Positions 49,601 through 61,933 of a stretch of 64,000 bases of DNA are shown in pieces (within the stretch, counting starts at the first letter, position 1; the number at the start of each line of letters is the position of its first letter). The DNA lies in NCBI GenBank assembly GCA_003550325.1, contig QKWP01001666.1, forward strand, positions 49,341 to 113,340, written 5' to 3'. Source of the stretch: Gigaspora rosea (Eukaryota > Glomeromycota > Glomeromycetes > Diversisporales > Gigasporaceae). The translations under genes were made by a program, and so were the position numbers. The notes under the pieces were generated by a model. The model saw only the letters and a program-made list of their open reading frames with translations. It was not told the DNA's origin and searched no databases.

Positions 49601-51954
49601 CGTAGAGTATAAAATTTATATATAAAATAATCTACATAGTTATCTATAATTCACCTATATATTAAATTAATAGTTTGTAAGTATGGAATTTATTAATAGA
49701 TTATGATTATTCTGTCTCTATTATTCAATTTATTATTTTACTCACCCATGTTTTAAATCAACAGCTTGTAAGTATGGAGTTTCTTATAAAATAATATCAT
49801 TGTCAACAGTGTTGCCTGTTATTAACCTGCACATTAAATTAACAGGGAGTAAATATAGAATTTATTCGTAACAATTATCCATTGATTTTTCTGTCACTTT
49901 TATCTGTCATTTTTGTCTGTTATCTATTATTCACTTACACATATTAAATTAACAGTGAGTAAGTATAAAATTTATTTACAAAAATAAACTATATATTTTT
50001 ATTGTCAACAAAATATTTCTCTATTAATTGTTCTGTCTCTATTGTTCTATTTGCTATTGTTATTCACCAACGCATTAAATCAACAGTGTGTAAGTATAGA
50101 ATTTATTCATATAAATGATCAGTAAATGATCTATCTGTTTATAAAATAAAATTCAATACTTAATTAATCATTTTTATTATTTGAACTGTTGACTGTTATT
50201 CACCTTTGCTTTAAATTAATAGTCGGTAATTGTAAAATTTATTCAATTGGTTTATAAATTTTATTGTCAACACACAAAATAGATATTTATATTAATTATT
50301 TTGTTATTTGTTATCCACTTGTGCATTAATTAATAGACGGTACTGTGGAATTAATCATAAAAATGATATATATATTTTATTATCAACAAAATCATCCTTT
50401 ATTTATTATATTTGTTATTTTTATTTACTATGTGTTATGCATTAAATCAACAGTTTGTAAGTATAGAAAATATTTTTATATAGTATCATTAAAAAAATAG
50501 ATTTCTCTACTAATTATTCATCTCTACGTATTAAATAATAGGCGGTAATTGCAGAATTTATTTATAAAAATAATCTATATATTTTTTTGCTAACAAAGTG
50601 GACTATTAAATTATTATATTATTATTATTATATCTGTTGTCTTTTATTTACCAACGCATTAAATCAACAGAAAGTATAGGATATTCATAAAAATGCTTTA
50701 CATGTTTTATTGCTAATAAAAAATATAAATTAATTGTTTTTATTATTCTATTTATTATCTATGCATTAAATCAGAGAGTGAGTATAGATTTATTCATCAA
50801 AATGATCTACAAGCTTTATTATTAACAAAATAAATTTCGCTACTAACTATTTTGACTATTATTTGATTCTATAATTTGATTTAATACCCATAATTTGCCT
50901 ATAGTTTGTAAGTATAGAATTAATTCATAATAAATTAAATTAATAATTATTCTGTCTCTATTCTATTAATCTGCTATTCACCTACATATTGAATCAATAG
51001 GGAGTAAGTATAGAATTTACTCAATTTGCTCACAATAATAACCTACATGTCTTATTGTTAATAAAATAAAATAAAATAAATTTCTCTATTAATTATTCTA
51101 TTTTTATTATTCTATATGTTAAATCAACAGGGAGTAAGTGTAGAATTTATTTATAAATATCTATATATTTTAATTGTTAACTGAATATAATTCTTTATTA
51201 ATTATTTTTTTTGTATTTATTATTCTGTTATTTACCTATGCTTAATTAATAGATGGTAATTGTAAATTTATTCACAAAAATGATATACACATATATTAAT
51301 AATTGTCAGCGCAACAAATAGTTTTCTCTACTAATTATTCTGCCTTATTATTTTATCTATTATCTGTTATTACTATACTGTAATCAACAGGGAGTAAGTG
51401 TAGAATTTATTCATAAAATGATTTACAAGTTAAGTAAGATATGTTTCTCTATTAATTATTCTATCCCTGTTTTCTATTTGTTATCTGTTATTCTCTATGC
51501 ATTAAATAGTTGGTAATTGTAGAATTTATTTATGAAAATGTTTTATATACTTATTCACAATAAAATGGATTTCTCATTTATTATTGTTTCCATTATTCTA
51601 TCTGTTATTTGTTATTTACCTATGCATTAAATTAATAGACGGTAACTGTAAAATTTATGTATAGAAGATGATTTTCTATTCTATTGTAAACAAAATAGAT
51701 TTCTAAATTAATTATTCTGATTCTAATTATCTACATATTTAATCAACAGGGAGTAAGTATAAAATTTATTCATAAAATTGATCTGTATATCCTGTCAACA
51801 AGAGATTCTTAATTATTCTGTTTCTATTATTTATCTTTGTTATCTGTTATTTATCTATGCATTAAATTAATAGAGGGTAATCATAGAATTAATTATAAAA
51901 ATGATTTGCGCATTTTATTGTCAATAGATATTAATTATTCTGTCTTCTATCTAA

Positions 51955-52324
51955 AGATGTTAATTGCCCCCACAGTAATTGTTAGTCACTTTCAGCAAGA
52001 TTTGTAAAAAAATTTTGAACTTTTAACTAGTATTCATCTATAAGCATTTTCCAATAGAAATTTATTAGTTTTTGTATTAAATTTATGAATGATTTAGATG
52101 GACTGATTAAGAACTAAATTTTCTTCACACCATTTGGTCCAAATCAGTTTCTAAATTACTTAAAAATTAATGCAAAAACCAATAAACTTCTATTAGAAAA
52201 TAGTATAGAAAATAATTTTTCTATACCTTTATTAATTGGACGAATATTATTAGTTAGAAATGCCAATTATCTACAAACCTTATTCAAAGTGTGCTAACAA
52301 TTATTATGGGATCAATTAATATCT
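51955..52324. mobile_element. Foldback MITE in the array
   Basis: Ends AGATGTTAATTG and CAATTAATATCT are inverted. Inner arms match over long parts, including TCCAATAGAAATTTATTAG against its complement near 52190 and AGTAATTGTTAG against CTAACAATTATT. About 370 bp, no protein. Confidence 0.75.
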
Positions 52325-55300
52325 CTGTTATCTTTTATTCATCTATGTGTTAAATCAACAGAATGTAAATATAGAATTTATTTTTGAAAAATGGTCTACA
52401 AATCTTACTGTCAATGAAATAATATTTCTATTAATCATTTTGCTTCTATTTTTTTGTTCATCTATATATTAAACTAATAGACGGTAATTGTAGAATATTA
52501 ATACATAGATTACGGTGTTCTATTGTTAACAAAATAATTAATCACTTGTTATATTATTCTATCTGTTATCTGTTGTTTATCTATGCATTAAATCAACAGT
52601 TTGTATGCATAGAATTTATTCATAAAAATGGTCTATATATTTTATTGCTTCTATTAATTATTTCTCTGTTATCTATTACTCACCTGTGCGGTAATTAACA
52701 GCGCGTAAGTATAGAATTTATTTATTTATAGAAATTTCTACATTTTTATTGTCAAAATAAATTTCAATTTCTTTATTAATTATCCTATATTATTTTATCT
52801 TCTATTTGTTATTCCTCTATGCATTAAATCAACAGTTTGTAAGTATAGAACCTATTTACAAAAATGGTCTACATATTTTTTTAGCAAAATAGATTACATA
52901 ATTAATTACTCTGTATTATTTAATCTGCTATCTTTTATTTACCTACGCATTAAATCAACAGGTCTAAGTATAAAATTTATTCATAAAATAATCTATAAAT
53001 TTGTTGTCAATAAAATAAATTTCACGATTAATTATTCTGCCTCTACTATTTATCTGTTGTTGGCTATCTGTTATTCATTGACATGTTAAATTAATAGATG
53101 GTAATTGTAGAATTTATTCATAAAAATGATCTATACATGTTATTGACAAAAAAAATTTTTCTATTAATTATTTTGTTTCTGTTTCTATTATTTAATCTGT
53201 TATATTTTATTCACCTATGTTAAATCAACAGAAAGTAAGTATGGGATTTATTCATAAAAATGGTCTACATGTTTTACTGTCAGCAAAAGATATTTTTCTA
53301 TTAAAATTCTATTGGTTATTATAATTCATCTATGTGTTAAATCAACAGACAGTAAGCATAGAATTATTTGTATTAATTATTTTGTCTCAATCTGTTATTT
53401 ATGTTATTCATCTATGCATTAAATCAACAGTTTGTAAGTATAAATTTATTCATAAAAATGATTTACACATTTATTTGCAACAAATAAGTTTCAACTTTCT
53501 ACTAAATTTTTTGTTTCTATTATCTGTTATATGCCTATTCTAGACAGTAATTATAATTATAAAATTATTTATACATTTTTATTGCTGACAAAATATTATT
53601 ATTCGAACTCTCTTATTCAAAATTGATTATATGTATTCACCTACCATTAAATTAACAGAGCGTAAGTATAGAATTTATTCACAAAAATGATATACATATT
53701 TTATTGCCAACAAAATAAATTTCTTTATGAATTTGTCTTTATTAATCTATCTTTTACCTATTACCCATCTATGTGTTAAATTAACAGAAGGTACAGAATT
53801 TAAAAAATTTACATATTTTATCTAAAATTGTTAAGAAAATAGGTTTTCTATTAATTATTCTGCTATTATTCTATCTGTTATATGTTATTCACCTATGTGT
53901 TAAATCAACAGAACGTAAGTATGAATTTATTCAAAAAATGATCTATAATTTAATTGTTAATAAAATACAAATTCTCTATTAATTATTTTGTTTCTATAAT
54001 TTTATATGCTATTTACTATTCACCTATACGTTGAATCAATAGTTTGTAAGTGTAGAATCTATACATAAAAATGATTTAAATATTTTAATTAGCAGTAAAC
54101 TATAATTCTATATTAATTACTTGTTTTTACTATTTTATCTATTATATAATATATACGTTAAATCAACAGGGCGTAAGTGTAGAATTTATTAGTAAAAAAT
54201 AATTTAATTGTTAACTAAATAGAATTCTCTATTAATTATTTTTGTCTCGACAATCCTATCTGTTATACATGTTAAAATTAACAGGGTGTAAGTGCAGAAT
54301 TTACTTATTTAATTGTTAGCAAATTATAAGTATCTGTTAATTATATAAAATCTGTTAATTATTTGTTTCTAATATTCCATATACTGTATTATCTGTTATC
54401 CACCTATGTGTTAAATCAACAGTTTGTAAGTGTAAACTTTATTTACATATTTTAATTATCAAAATATAATTTTTAATAATTATTTGTCTTTATTATTTAT
54501 TTATTATCTGTTACTGTATTAACCTATGCATTGAATTAACAGTTTGTAAGTGTAAAATTTATTTACATATTTTAATTATCAAAATATAATTTTTAATAAT
54601 TATTTGTCTTTATTATTTATTTATTATCTGTTACTGTATTAACCTACGCATTGAATTAACAGTTTGTAAGTGTAAAATTTATTTATAAAAATAATCCACT
54701 ATATTTTAATTGTCAACAAAATATAATTTTCTTGTATCTATTATTATTCTATATGTTATCTGTTATTTATCTTTGTATTAAATCAACAGAGAGTAGGTGT
54801 AGAATTTATTTATGAAAATGATTTGCATATTGTAATTGTTAACAAAGTATAATTCTCTATTAATTATTTTGGATCTGTTATTCTATTTATCTTTGTGTTA
54901 AATTAACAGTTTGTAAGTGTAGAATTTATTCATAAAATTACTATATATTTTAAGCCAACAAAATTTAATTCTCTATTAATTATTTTTATCTATTATTCTA
55001 TCTGTTTCTGTTATTCACCTATGCCTTAAATCAACAGAAAGTAAGCATAGAATTTATTTATAAAATGATCTACATATTTTTAATTGCCAAAAAATATAAT
55101 TTTTTACTAATTATATTGTATCTATTATTCTATCTGTCATTTGTCTATGCCTTAAATCAACAAAAAGTAAGTATAAAATTTAGTTATAAAAATAATCTAC
55201 ATATTTTAATTGAAACAAATTATTTTGTGTCTATCATTTATTTGTTATTTGTTATTGTATTCACTACACGTTGAAATAACAGACAGTAATTATAGAATTT

Positions 55301-56433
55301 ATTCATAAAAATGAACAATTATTTTAATTGCCAACAAAATATAATTCTCTATTATTCATAATTAATAGAGTGTAAGTGTAGAATTTATTTATAAAAATAA
55401 TCTATATACTGTATTTTAATTGTCACAAAATATAATTTTCTATTATTTATTATTCTATCTGTAATCTGTTATTTATTTTTGCAATAAATAAATAGCAAGT
55501 AATGGAATTATTTATAAAAATGATCTACATATTTTAATTGTCAACAAAATTTAATACTCTATTAATTATTTTGTATCTATTATTCTATCTGTTATCTGTT
55601 ATTTATCTTTTCTTTGCATTAAATTAATAGTTTGTAAGCGTAAAATTTATTTATAAAAATGATCTACATATTTTAATTGTTAACAAAATATAATTTTTCA
55701 TTATTATATATCTATTTGTTATCTGTTTTTTACTATTAAATTAACAGTTGTATGTATAGAATTTATTTATAAAAATGAGCTACATATTTTAATTGTCAAC
55801 AAAATATAATCCTCTATTAATTATTTTGTATCTATTATTCTATTTGTTATCTGTTATTTATCTTTGTATTAAATCAACAGAGCGTAAGTATAGAATTTAT
55901 TCATAAAAATAAACTACATATTTTAACTATCAACAAAATATAATTCTTTATTAATTATTTTGTACCTATTATTATATCTGTTATCTGTTATTTATCTTTG
56001 CATTAAATCAACAGACAGTAATTATAGAATTTATTTATAAAAATGATCTATATATTTTAATTGTCAACAAAATATAATCTTCTATTAATTATTTTGCCTA
56101 TTATTCTATCTGTTATCTGTTATCTATCTTTGTGTTAAATCAACAGAGAGTAAGTGTAGAATTTATTCATAAAAATGATCTATATATTATAATTGTCAAC
56201 AAAATATAATTCTTTATTAATTATTATACATCTATTTGTTATCTGTTTTTTTATCTTTGCATTAAATCAACAGAGAGTAAGTATAGAATTTATTTATAAA
56301 AATGATCTACATATTTCAATTGTTGACAAAATATAATTCTTTATTTATTATTTTATATCTATTTGTTATCTGTTTTTATATTTGCATTAAATCAACAGTT
56401 TGTAAGCATAGAATTATTCATAAAAATAATTTA

Positions 56434-56547
56434 CCGTATTTGCGCTTAATAACGCGCAGGGTGAAATTATGAATTGCGGCTAAATTAAGCTTAATTCAGG
56501 CCAAGGCTCGAAATAACGCCCTGGCCCGCTATTACGCGCAAATACGG
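56434..56547. mobile_element. GC-richer TA-flanked MITE in the array
   Basis: Inverted ends CCGTATTTGCGC and GCGCAAATACGG, flanked by a TA duplication (56432-56433, 56548-56549). Removing it restores the array words TTTACATATTTTAATT. About 114 bp and GC-rich in an AT-rich array, so a recent insertion. Confidence 0.9.
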
Positions 56548-58663
56548 TACATATTTTAATTATAAACAAAATATAATTCTCTATTAATTATTTTGTACCC
56601 AATATTCTATCTGTTATCTGTTATTTATCTTTGCATTAAATCAACAGAAAGTAATTATAGAATTTATTTATAAAAATGATCTTCATATTTTAATTGTCAG
56701 CAAAATATAATTCTCTATTAATTATTTTGTACCTATTATTCTATCTATTATCTGTTATTTATCTTTGCATTAAATCAACAGATTGTAAGTGTAGAATTTA
56801 TTTATAAAAATGATCTACATATTTTAATTATCAACAAAATATAATTCTCTATTAATTATATTTGTACCTATTATTCTATTTGTTATCTATTATTTATCTT
56901 TGCATTAAATCAACAGAAAGTAAGATAGAATTTATTCATAAAAATGATCTATATATTTTAATTGTTAACAAAATATAATTCTCTATTAATTATTTTGTCT
57001 ATTATATACCTATTTGTTATCTGTTTTTTATTTCTTTGCATTAAATCAACAGTTTGTAAGTGTAGAATTTATTCATAAAAATGGTCTATATATTTTAATA
57101 GTCAACAAAATATAATTCTCTATTAATTATTTTGTACCTATTATTCTATTTGTTTTCTGTTATTTATCTTTGTATTAAATCAGCAGAGAGTAAGTGTAGA
57201 ATTTATTCTAAAAATAATCTACATGTTTTTAATTATCAACAATATATAATTCTCTATTAATTAATTTGTACCCATTATTCAATCTATTATCTGTTATTTA
57301 TCTATGCATTAAATCAACAGACAGTAATTATAGAATTTATTTATAAAAATGATCTATATATTTTAATTGTCTACAAAATATAATTCTCTATTAATTATTT
57401 TGTACCTATTATTTTATCTGTTATCTGTTATTTATTTTTGCATTAAATCAACAGAGAGTAAGTGTAGAATTTATTCATAAAAATGATCTACATATTTTAA
57501 TTGTCAACTATATAATTCTCTATTAATTATTTTGTACCTACTATTCTATATGTTATTTGTTATTTATCTTTGTATTAAATCAACAGTTTGTAAGTGTATA
57601 ATTTATTTATAAAATGATCTACATATTTTAATTATCAACAAAATATAATTCTCTATTAGTGATTTTGTACCCATTATTTTATCTGTTATCTGTTATTTAT
57701 CTTTTCATTAAATCAACAGAAAGTATATATAAAATTTATTTATAAAAATGATCTATGTATTTTAATGTTAACAATATATAATTCTCTATTAATTATTTTG
57801 TATCTATTATATGCCTATTTGTTATTTGTTTTTATTTTTGAATTAAATCAATAGAAAGTAAGTATAGAATTTGTTCATAAAAATGATCTATATATTTTAA
57901 TTGTCAACAAAATATAATTCTCTATTAATTATTTTGTATCGATTATTCTATCTGTTATCTATTATTTATCTTTGTGTTAAATCAACAGAGAGTAAGTATA
58001 GAATTTATTCATAAAAATGGTCTACATTTTAATTATCAACAAAATATAATTCACTATTAATTATTTTGTACCCAATATTCTATCTGTTATCTGTCATTTA
58101 TCTTTGCATTAAATCAACAGATAGTAATTATAGAATTTATTTATAAAAATGATCTACATATTTTAATTGTCAAAAAAATATAATTCTTTATTAATTATTA
58201 TATACCTATTTGTTTTCTGTTTTTTGTCTTTGCATTAAATCAACAGTTTGTAAGTATAGAATTTATTCATAAAAATGATCCACATATTTTAATTGTCAAC
58301 AAAATATAATTCTCTATTAATTATTTTGTACCTATTATTCTATCTGTTATTTGTTATTTATTTTTTGTATTAAATCAACAGAAAGTAAGTGTAGAATTTA
58401 TTCATAAAAATGATCTATATATTTTAATTGTCAACAAAATATAATTCTCTATCAATTATTTTGTACTTATTATTTTATCTGTTATTTGTTATTTATCTTT
58501 GTATTAAATCAACAGGGCGTATGTATAGAATTTATTTATATCAATAAAATATAATTCTCTATTAATTATCTGTTATCTGTTATTTATTTTTGTATTAAAT
58601 CAACAGTTTGTAAGTATAGAATTTATTTATAAAAATGATTTACATATTTTAGAAAAATAATTT

Positions 58664-59439
58664 GCATATATTGGTTTTGTGTAATATTAGAATAGGCTGC
58701 CAACTATTCAGATCAAAACTATATGTAGCATCATATAAAATTCTATTATCAAAGATTTTTTACAGCACATCAGTACATACAGTAATCTTGACAGCTTAAG
58801 CACAATCGCTATTATTAAAAAATATTTAGCTGATATATAATTACTATTATTACAAAACCAATATTAGATATAAAGAATGAATTATATTACTTTTTTCAAA
58901 TTTTTTTATATGAAATCAATCTTAAATATATTTTTAACAATATTACGTTAAAAAATTTTGTTTTAAGATAAAAATTTGCTGTTGCCAAGAAATTTTCTTT
59001 CCATTTTGACTAAATTTTTTATTCAGTTTTATTCAGTTTTTAAGTACCAACATTGAAGTATAAGTATAACATAAAGTATTTTAATGTAACTTTGTTAAAA
59101 ATATATTATGTTAAAACATTTAAAAAAATAATATAATTCATTCTCTATATTTAAATATTCTGTGTTACTCTTTGTTATTTAAAACATATACAGATATATA
59201 AAAGTAATAAACCACTCTGATTATAGTCTCAATCTAAAAAAATCTTCAATAATTAATTTTACACATAATTTTAATTTATATAGTTGACTACGCATTCTAG
59301 TGTAATATCACATATATCAATTTTTTTGGCCAATAAAATTGCAGAGCTAGTACCTGAAATTTTTAAATTTGGAGGTGCAGCAAATCTTATTGGCCAAAAA
59401 AATTTGATGCATATGAAGTTATACAAAACTAAAATATGC
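58664..59439. mobile_element. 776-bp element in the array
   Basis: Ends GCATATATTGGTTTTGT and the complementary ACAAAACTAAAATATGC. AAATTAAT- and TTATAT-rich inside, with a second inverted pair TTTTTTTGGCCAATAAAAT and TTATTGGCCAAAAAAATTT at 59321-59403. No coding capacity. Array units resume at about 59450. Confidence 0.7.
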
Positions 59440-59934
59440 AAATCATTTTTTATATTTTAATTGTCAGCAAAATATATTTTACTATTAATTATTTTGTATC
59501 CATTATACTGTTTATTATATGTTATCTGTTATTATCTTTGTATTAAATCAACAGGAAGTAAATACATATTTTAACTGCTAACAAAATACAATTCCCTATC
59601 ATTTATTATTTTATCTGTTATCTATTATTTATCTTTTTGTTAAATCAACAGTTTGTAAGTATAGAATTTATTTATAAAAATAATCTATATATTTTAATAA
59701 TCAACAAAATATAATTCACTATTAAATATTTTGTACCTATTATTCTATTTGTTATTTGTTTTTTATTTTTGCGTTAAATCAATAGGGAGTAAGTATAAAA
59801 TTTATTCATAAAAATGGTCTACATATTTTAATTGTTACAAAATATAATTCTCTATGAATTATTTCGTACCTATTATTCTATATGTTATCTGTCATTTATC
59901 TTTGTATTAAAATAACAGAGAGTAACATCAGCAA

Positions 59935-60240
59935 AATAAATATACAAAATCTTTCAAAAGATATTGCATGCCGAAATCTTTCGAAAGAATTGCGATCGAT
60001 GCGAAATCTTTCGAAATATGCACAATTTTCAAAAGATTTCAGCATGCATTTCTTTCGAAATATTTCGAAATAAATTTCGAAATATATTGCGAAATACTGC
60101 AAAATAGGCCAAATAAAAAAAAATGCATGCCTCTACCTAATTATCCCTTCAGGGGTCGCAGGAGGTAATATTTCGCATATTATCGTTTAAATCTGCAATA
60201 TTTTGCAATATTTCGCAAAATTTCAAATTTTTTTTAAAAT
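59935..60240. repeat. TTTCGAAAT-rich palindromic block
   Basis: Multiple TTTCGAAA, ATATTTCGAAAT and GCATGC words give dense short palindromes directly after the array. Short translated frames on both strands are the repeat. Bases 60241-60500 are plain AT-rich sequence. Confidence 0.7.
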
Positions 60241-60507
60241 TTTCGCAATTGAATATAAAATTTTATATTTTTTTATTTATTATTATATAAATTACATTTT
60301 TAAATTAAATATATATTTTTAATTAATATTACATATTTTATTATAAATGCATATATAATTTATTAATAACTTTATTTTAAAAAATTTAAAAATTACAAAT
60401 ATAAAGCAAAATAATAATAGCATTTTTATTAAAAAAATAAAAAAAAAAGACAAAAAAAAGTAGCGTTATTTGTATATAAAAAAAACAAACCAAAAAAAAA
60501 GTTTTAC

Positions 60508-61053
60508 GCGTTATAATCAGGTTCTTGTTGTTCTTGATCAGATTTATAATCTATATTTTTTGTCGAAGTTGTAGATCCTTCATCTTTTTAAATATATTCG
60601 AAAATATCTAAAATTTGAACACAATGCAAAAAATCGCAAATTTTTAAGAAATTTTAAATATACTCGCCTTTTCTTAGCCTTTTTGTTGCCTAAAAAATAT
60701 TTTTTCAAATAAAAATTCAATTTAAAAATTTAAAACAAATTTTATATTTTAAAATATAAACTTACTTTTTTGGAGGATTGCAAAGGTCATTTGAGATAAT
60801 TAGACGTATCCTATAAATTTTTTAAATGTTTAAAATAATTATAAAAAAAATGTGATAATATTTCTATATAATCTATGTATAAATATACTCGTTCGAATTC
60901 TTCTAATTGTTCACCAACTTCTTCTGGTTCGTTTCTTTCTTCTAATTCTTCTGGTTTGCTTCTTTCTTCTATATCCTCCGAAGTTAATGTCGAAAATGAA
61001 TCATGTCATTCTAATATTCGCTTTATTTCGAAAAATTGAACAAATTTTTAGTA

Positions 61054-61101
<48 letters not shown>

Positions 61102-61885
61102 TTGATATCTTTCAAGATCTTTTTTAACGATATCCTCAGAAATTGTTAACTTTTCTTAGTATTGGCTAAGAATAGATTTGCATACCGCCATTGCGTATGC
61201 AGTCATATGGTCAGTTGTTTTTCTGGCGGGCCAAATCCTATTTAAAATTCGAACAACGTAAGTATCATTTTCATTAGAACTATTCTCAACTCTTGCAAAA
61301 AGAAGCTTAAAACAATACTTCGTCTTTTTCGATCTCTTCCAATTCAAAACTTCTCCAGGTTTCGCCTTGGTGTTAATAGGGTCTAAAAGATTACCAAAAA
61401 TAGAAAACATAGAGTCTTTAGTTTTAGTGGTTAAAGTGCTTCGCAACAACCTAACTTTTTCCAAAAGCTAAAAATTTTTTAAAATTAGAAAATAATAACG
61501 TATTTAATATTTTCGAATATATGCNAAAATATTTTTTCAAATAAAAATTCAATTTAAAAATTTAAAACAAATTTTATATTTTAAAATATAAACTTACTTT
61601 TTTGGAGGATTGCAAAGGTCATTTGAGATAATTAGACGTATCCTATAAATTTTTTAAATGTTTAAAATAATTATAAAAAAAATGTGATAATATTTCTATA
61701 TAATCTATGTATAAATATACTCGTTCGAATTCTTCTAATTGTTCACCAACTTCTTCTGGTTCGTTTCTTTCTTCTAATTCTTCTGGTTTGCTTCTTTCTT
61801 CTATATCCTCCGAAGTTAATGTCGAAAATGAATCATGTCATTCTAATATTCGCTTTATTTCGAAAAATTGAACAAATTTTTAGTA

Positions 61886-61933
<48 letters not shown>

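Larger units (their letters stand above)
43222..59930 (+). repeat. 16.7-kb tandem array of about 122 intron-like units with three-base exons
   Basis: Units of 80-145 bp, mostly 120-135. Each has a conserved start GTAAGTATAGAATTTATT, then CATAAAAATGATCTACATAT, ACAAAATATAATTCTCTATT, a T-rich run with TTATCTGTTATT, and ATTAAATCAACAG or ATTAATAG. Between that AG and the next GT lie three variable bases in all but two or three units. My hand count of triplets: TTT about 26, GGA 14, AAA 13, AGA 12, ACG 10, ACA 6, ATG 5, GAA 4, CTT 3, others 1-2 each. Examples: GTT 43369, GGA 43501, ACG 43620, GAT 43735, TTT 44115. Only one stop triplet, TGA at 49956. Units after 54.4 kb are most alike (near 134 bp). 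Insertions interrupt it near 45.8, 52.0, 56.4 and 58.7 kb. It starts right after the SPRY-TPR last exon, whose GTTAGT donor at 43222 leaves phase 0. Confidence 0.85.

Noticed and set aside
53334..55274. Plus-strand frames of about 69 residues in the array
   Set aside because: They read through intron-like repeat units and start at the ATG of the repeat; they are by-products of the tandem sequence.
43222..59930. CRISPR array
   Set aside because: Repeats are 120-135 bp, poorly conserved, and the variable part is only three bases. The context is eukaryotic, with introns, SINE and LINE.
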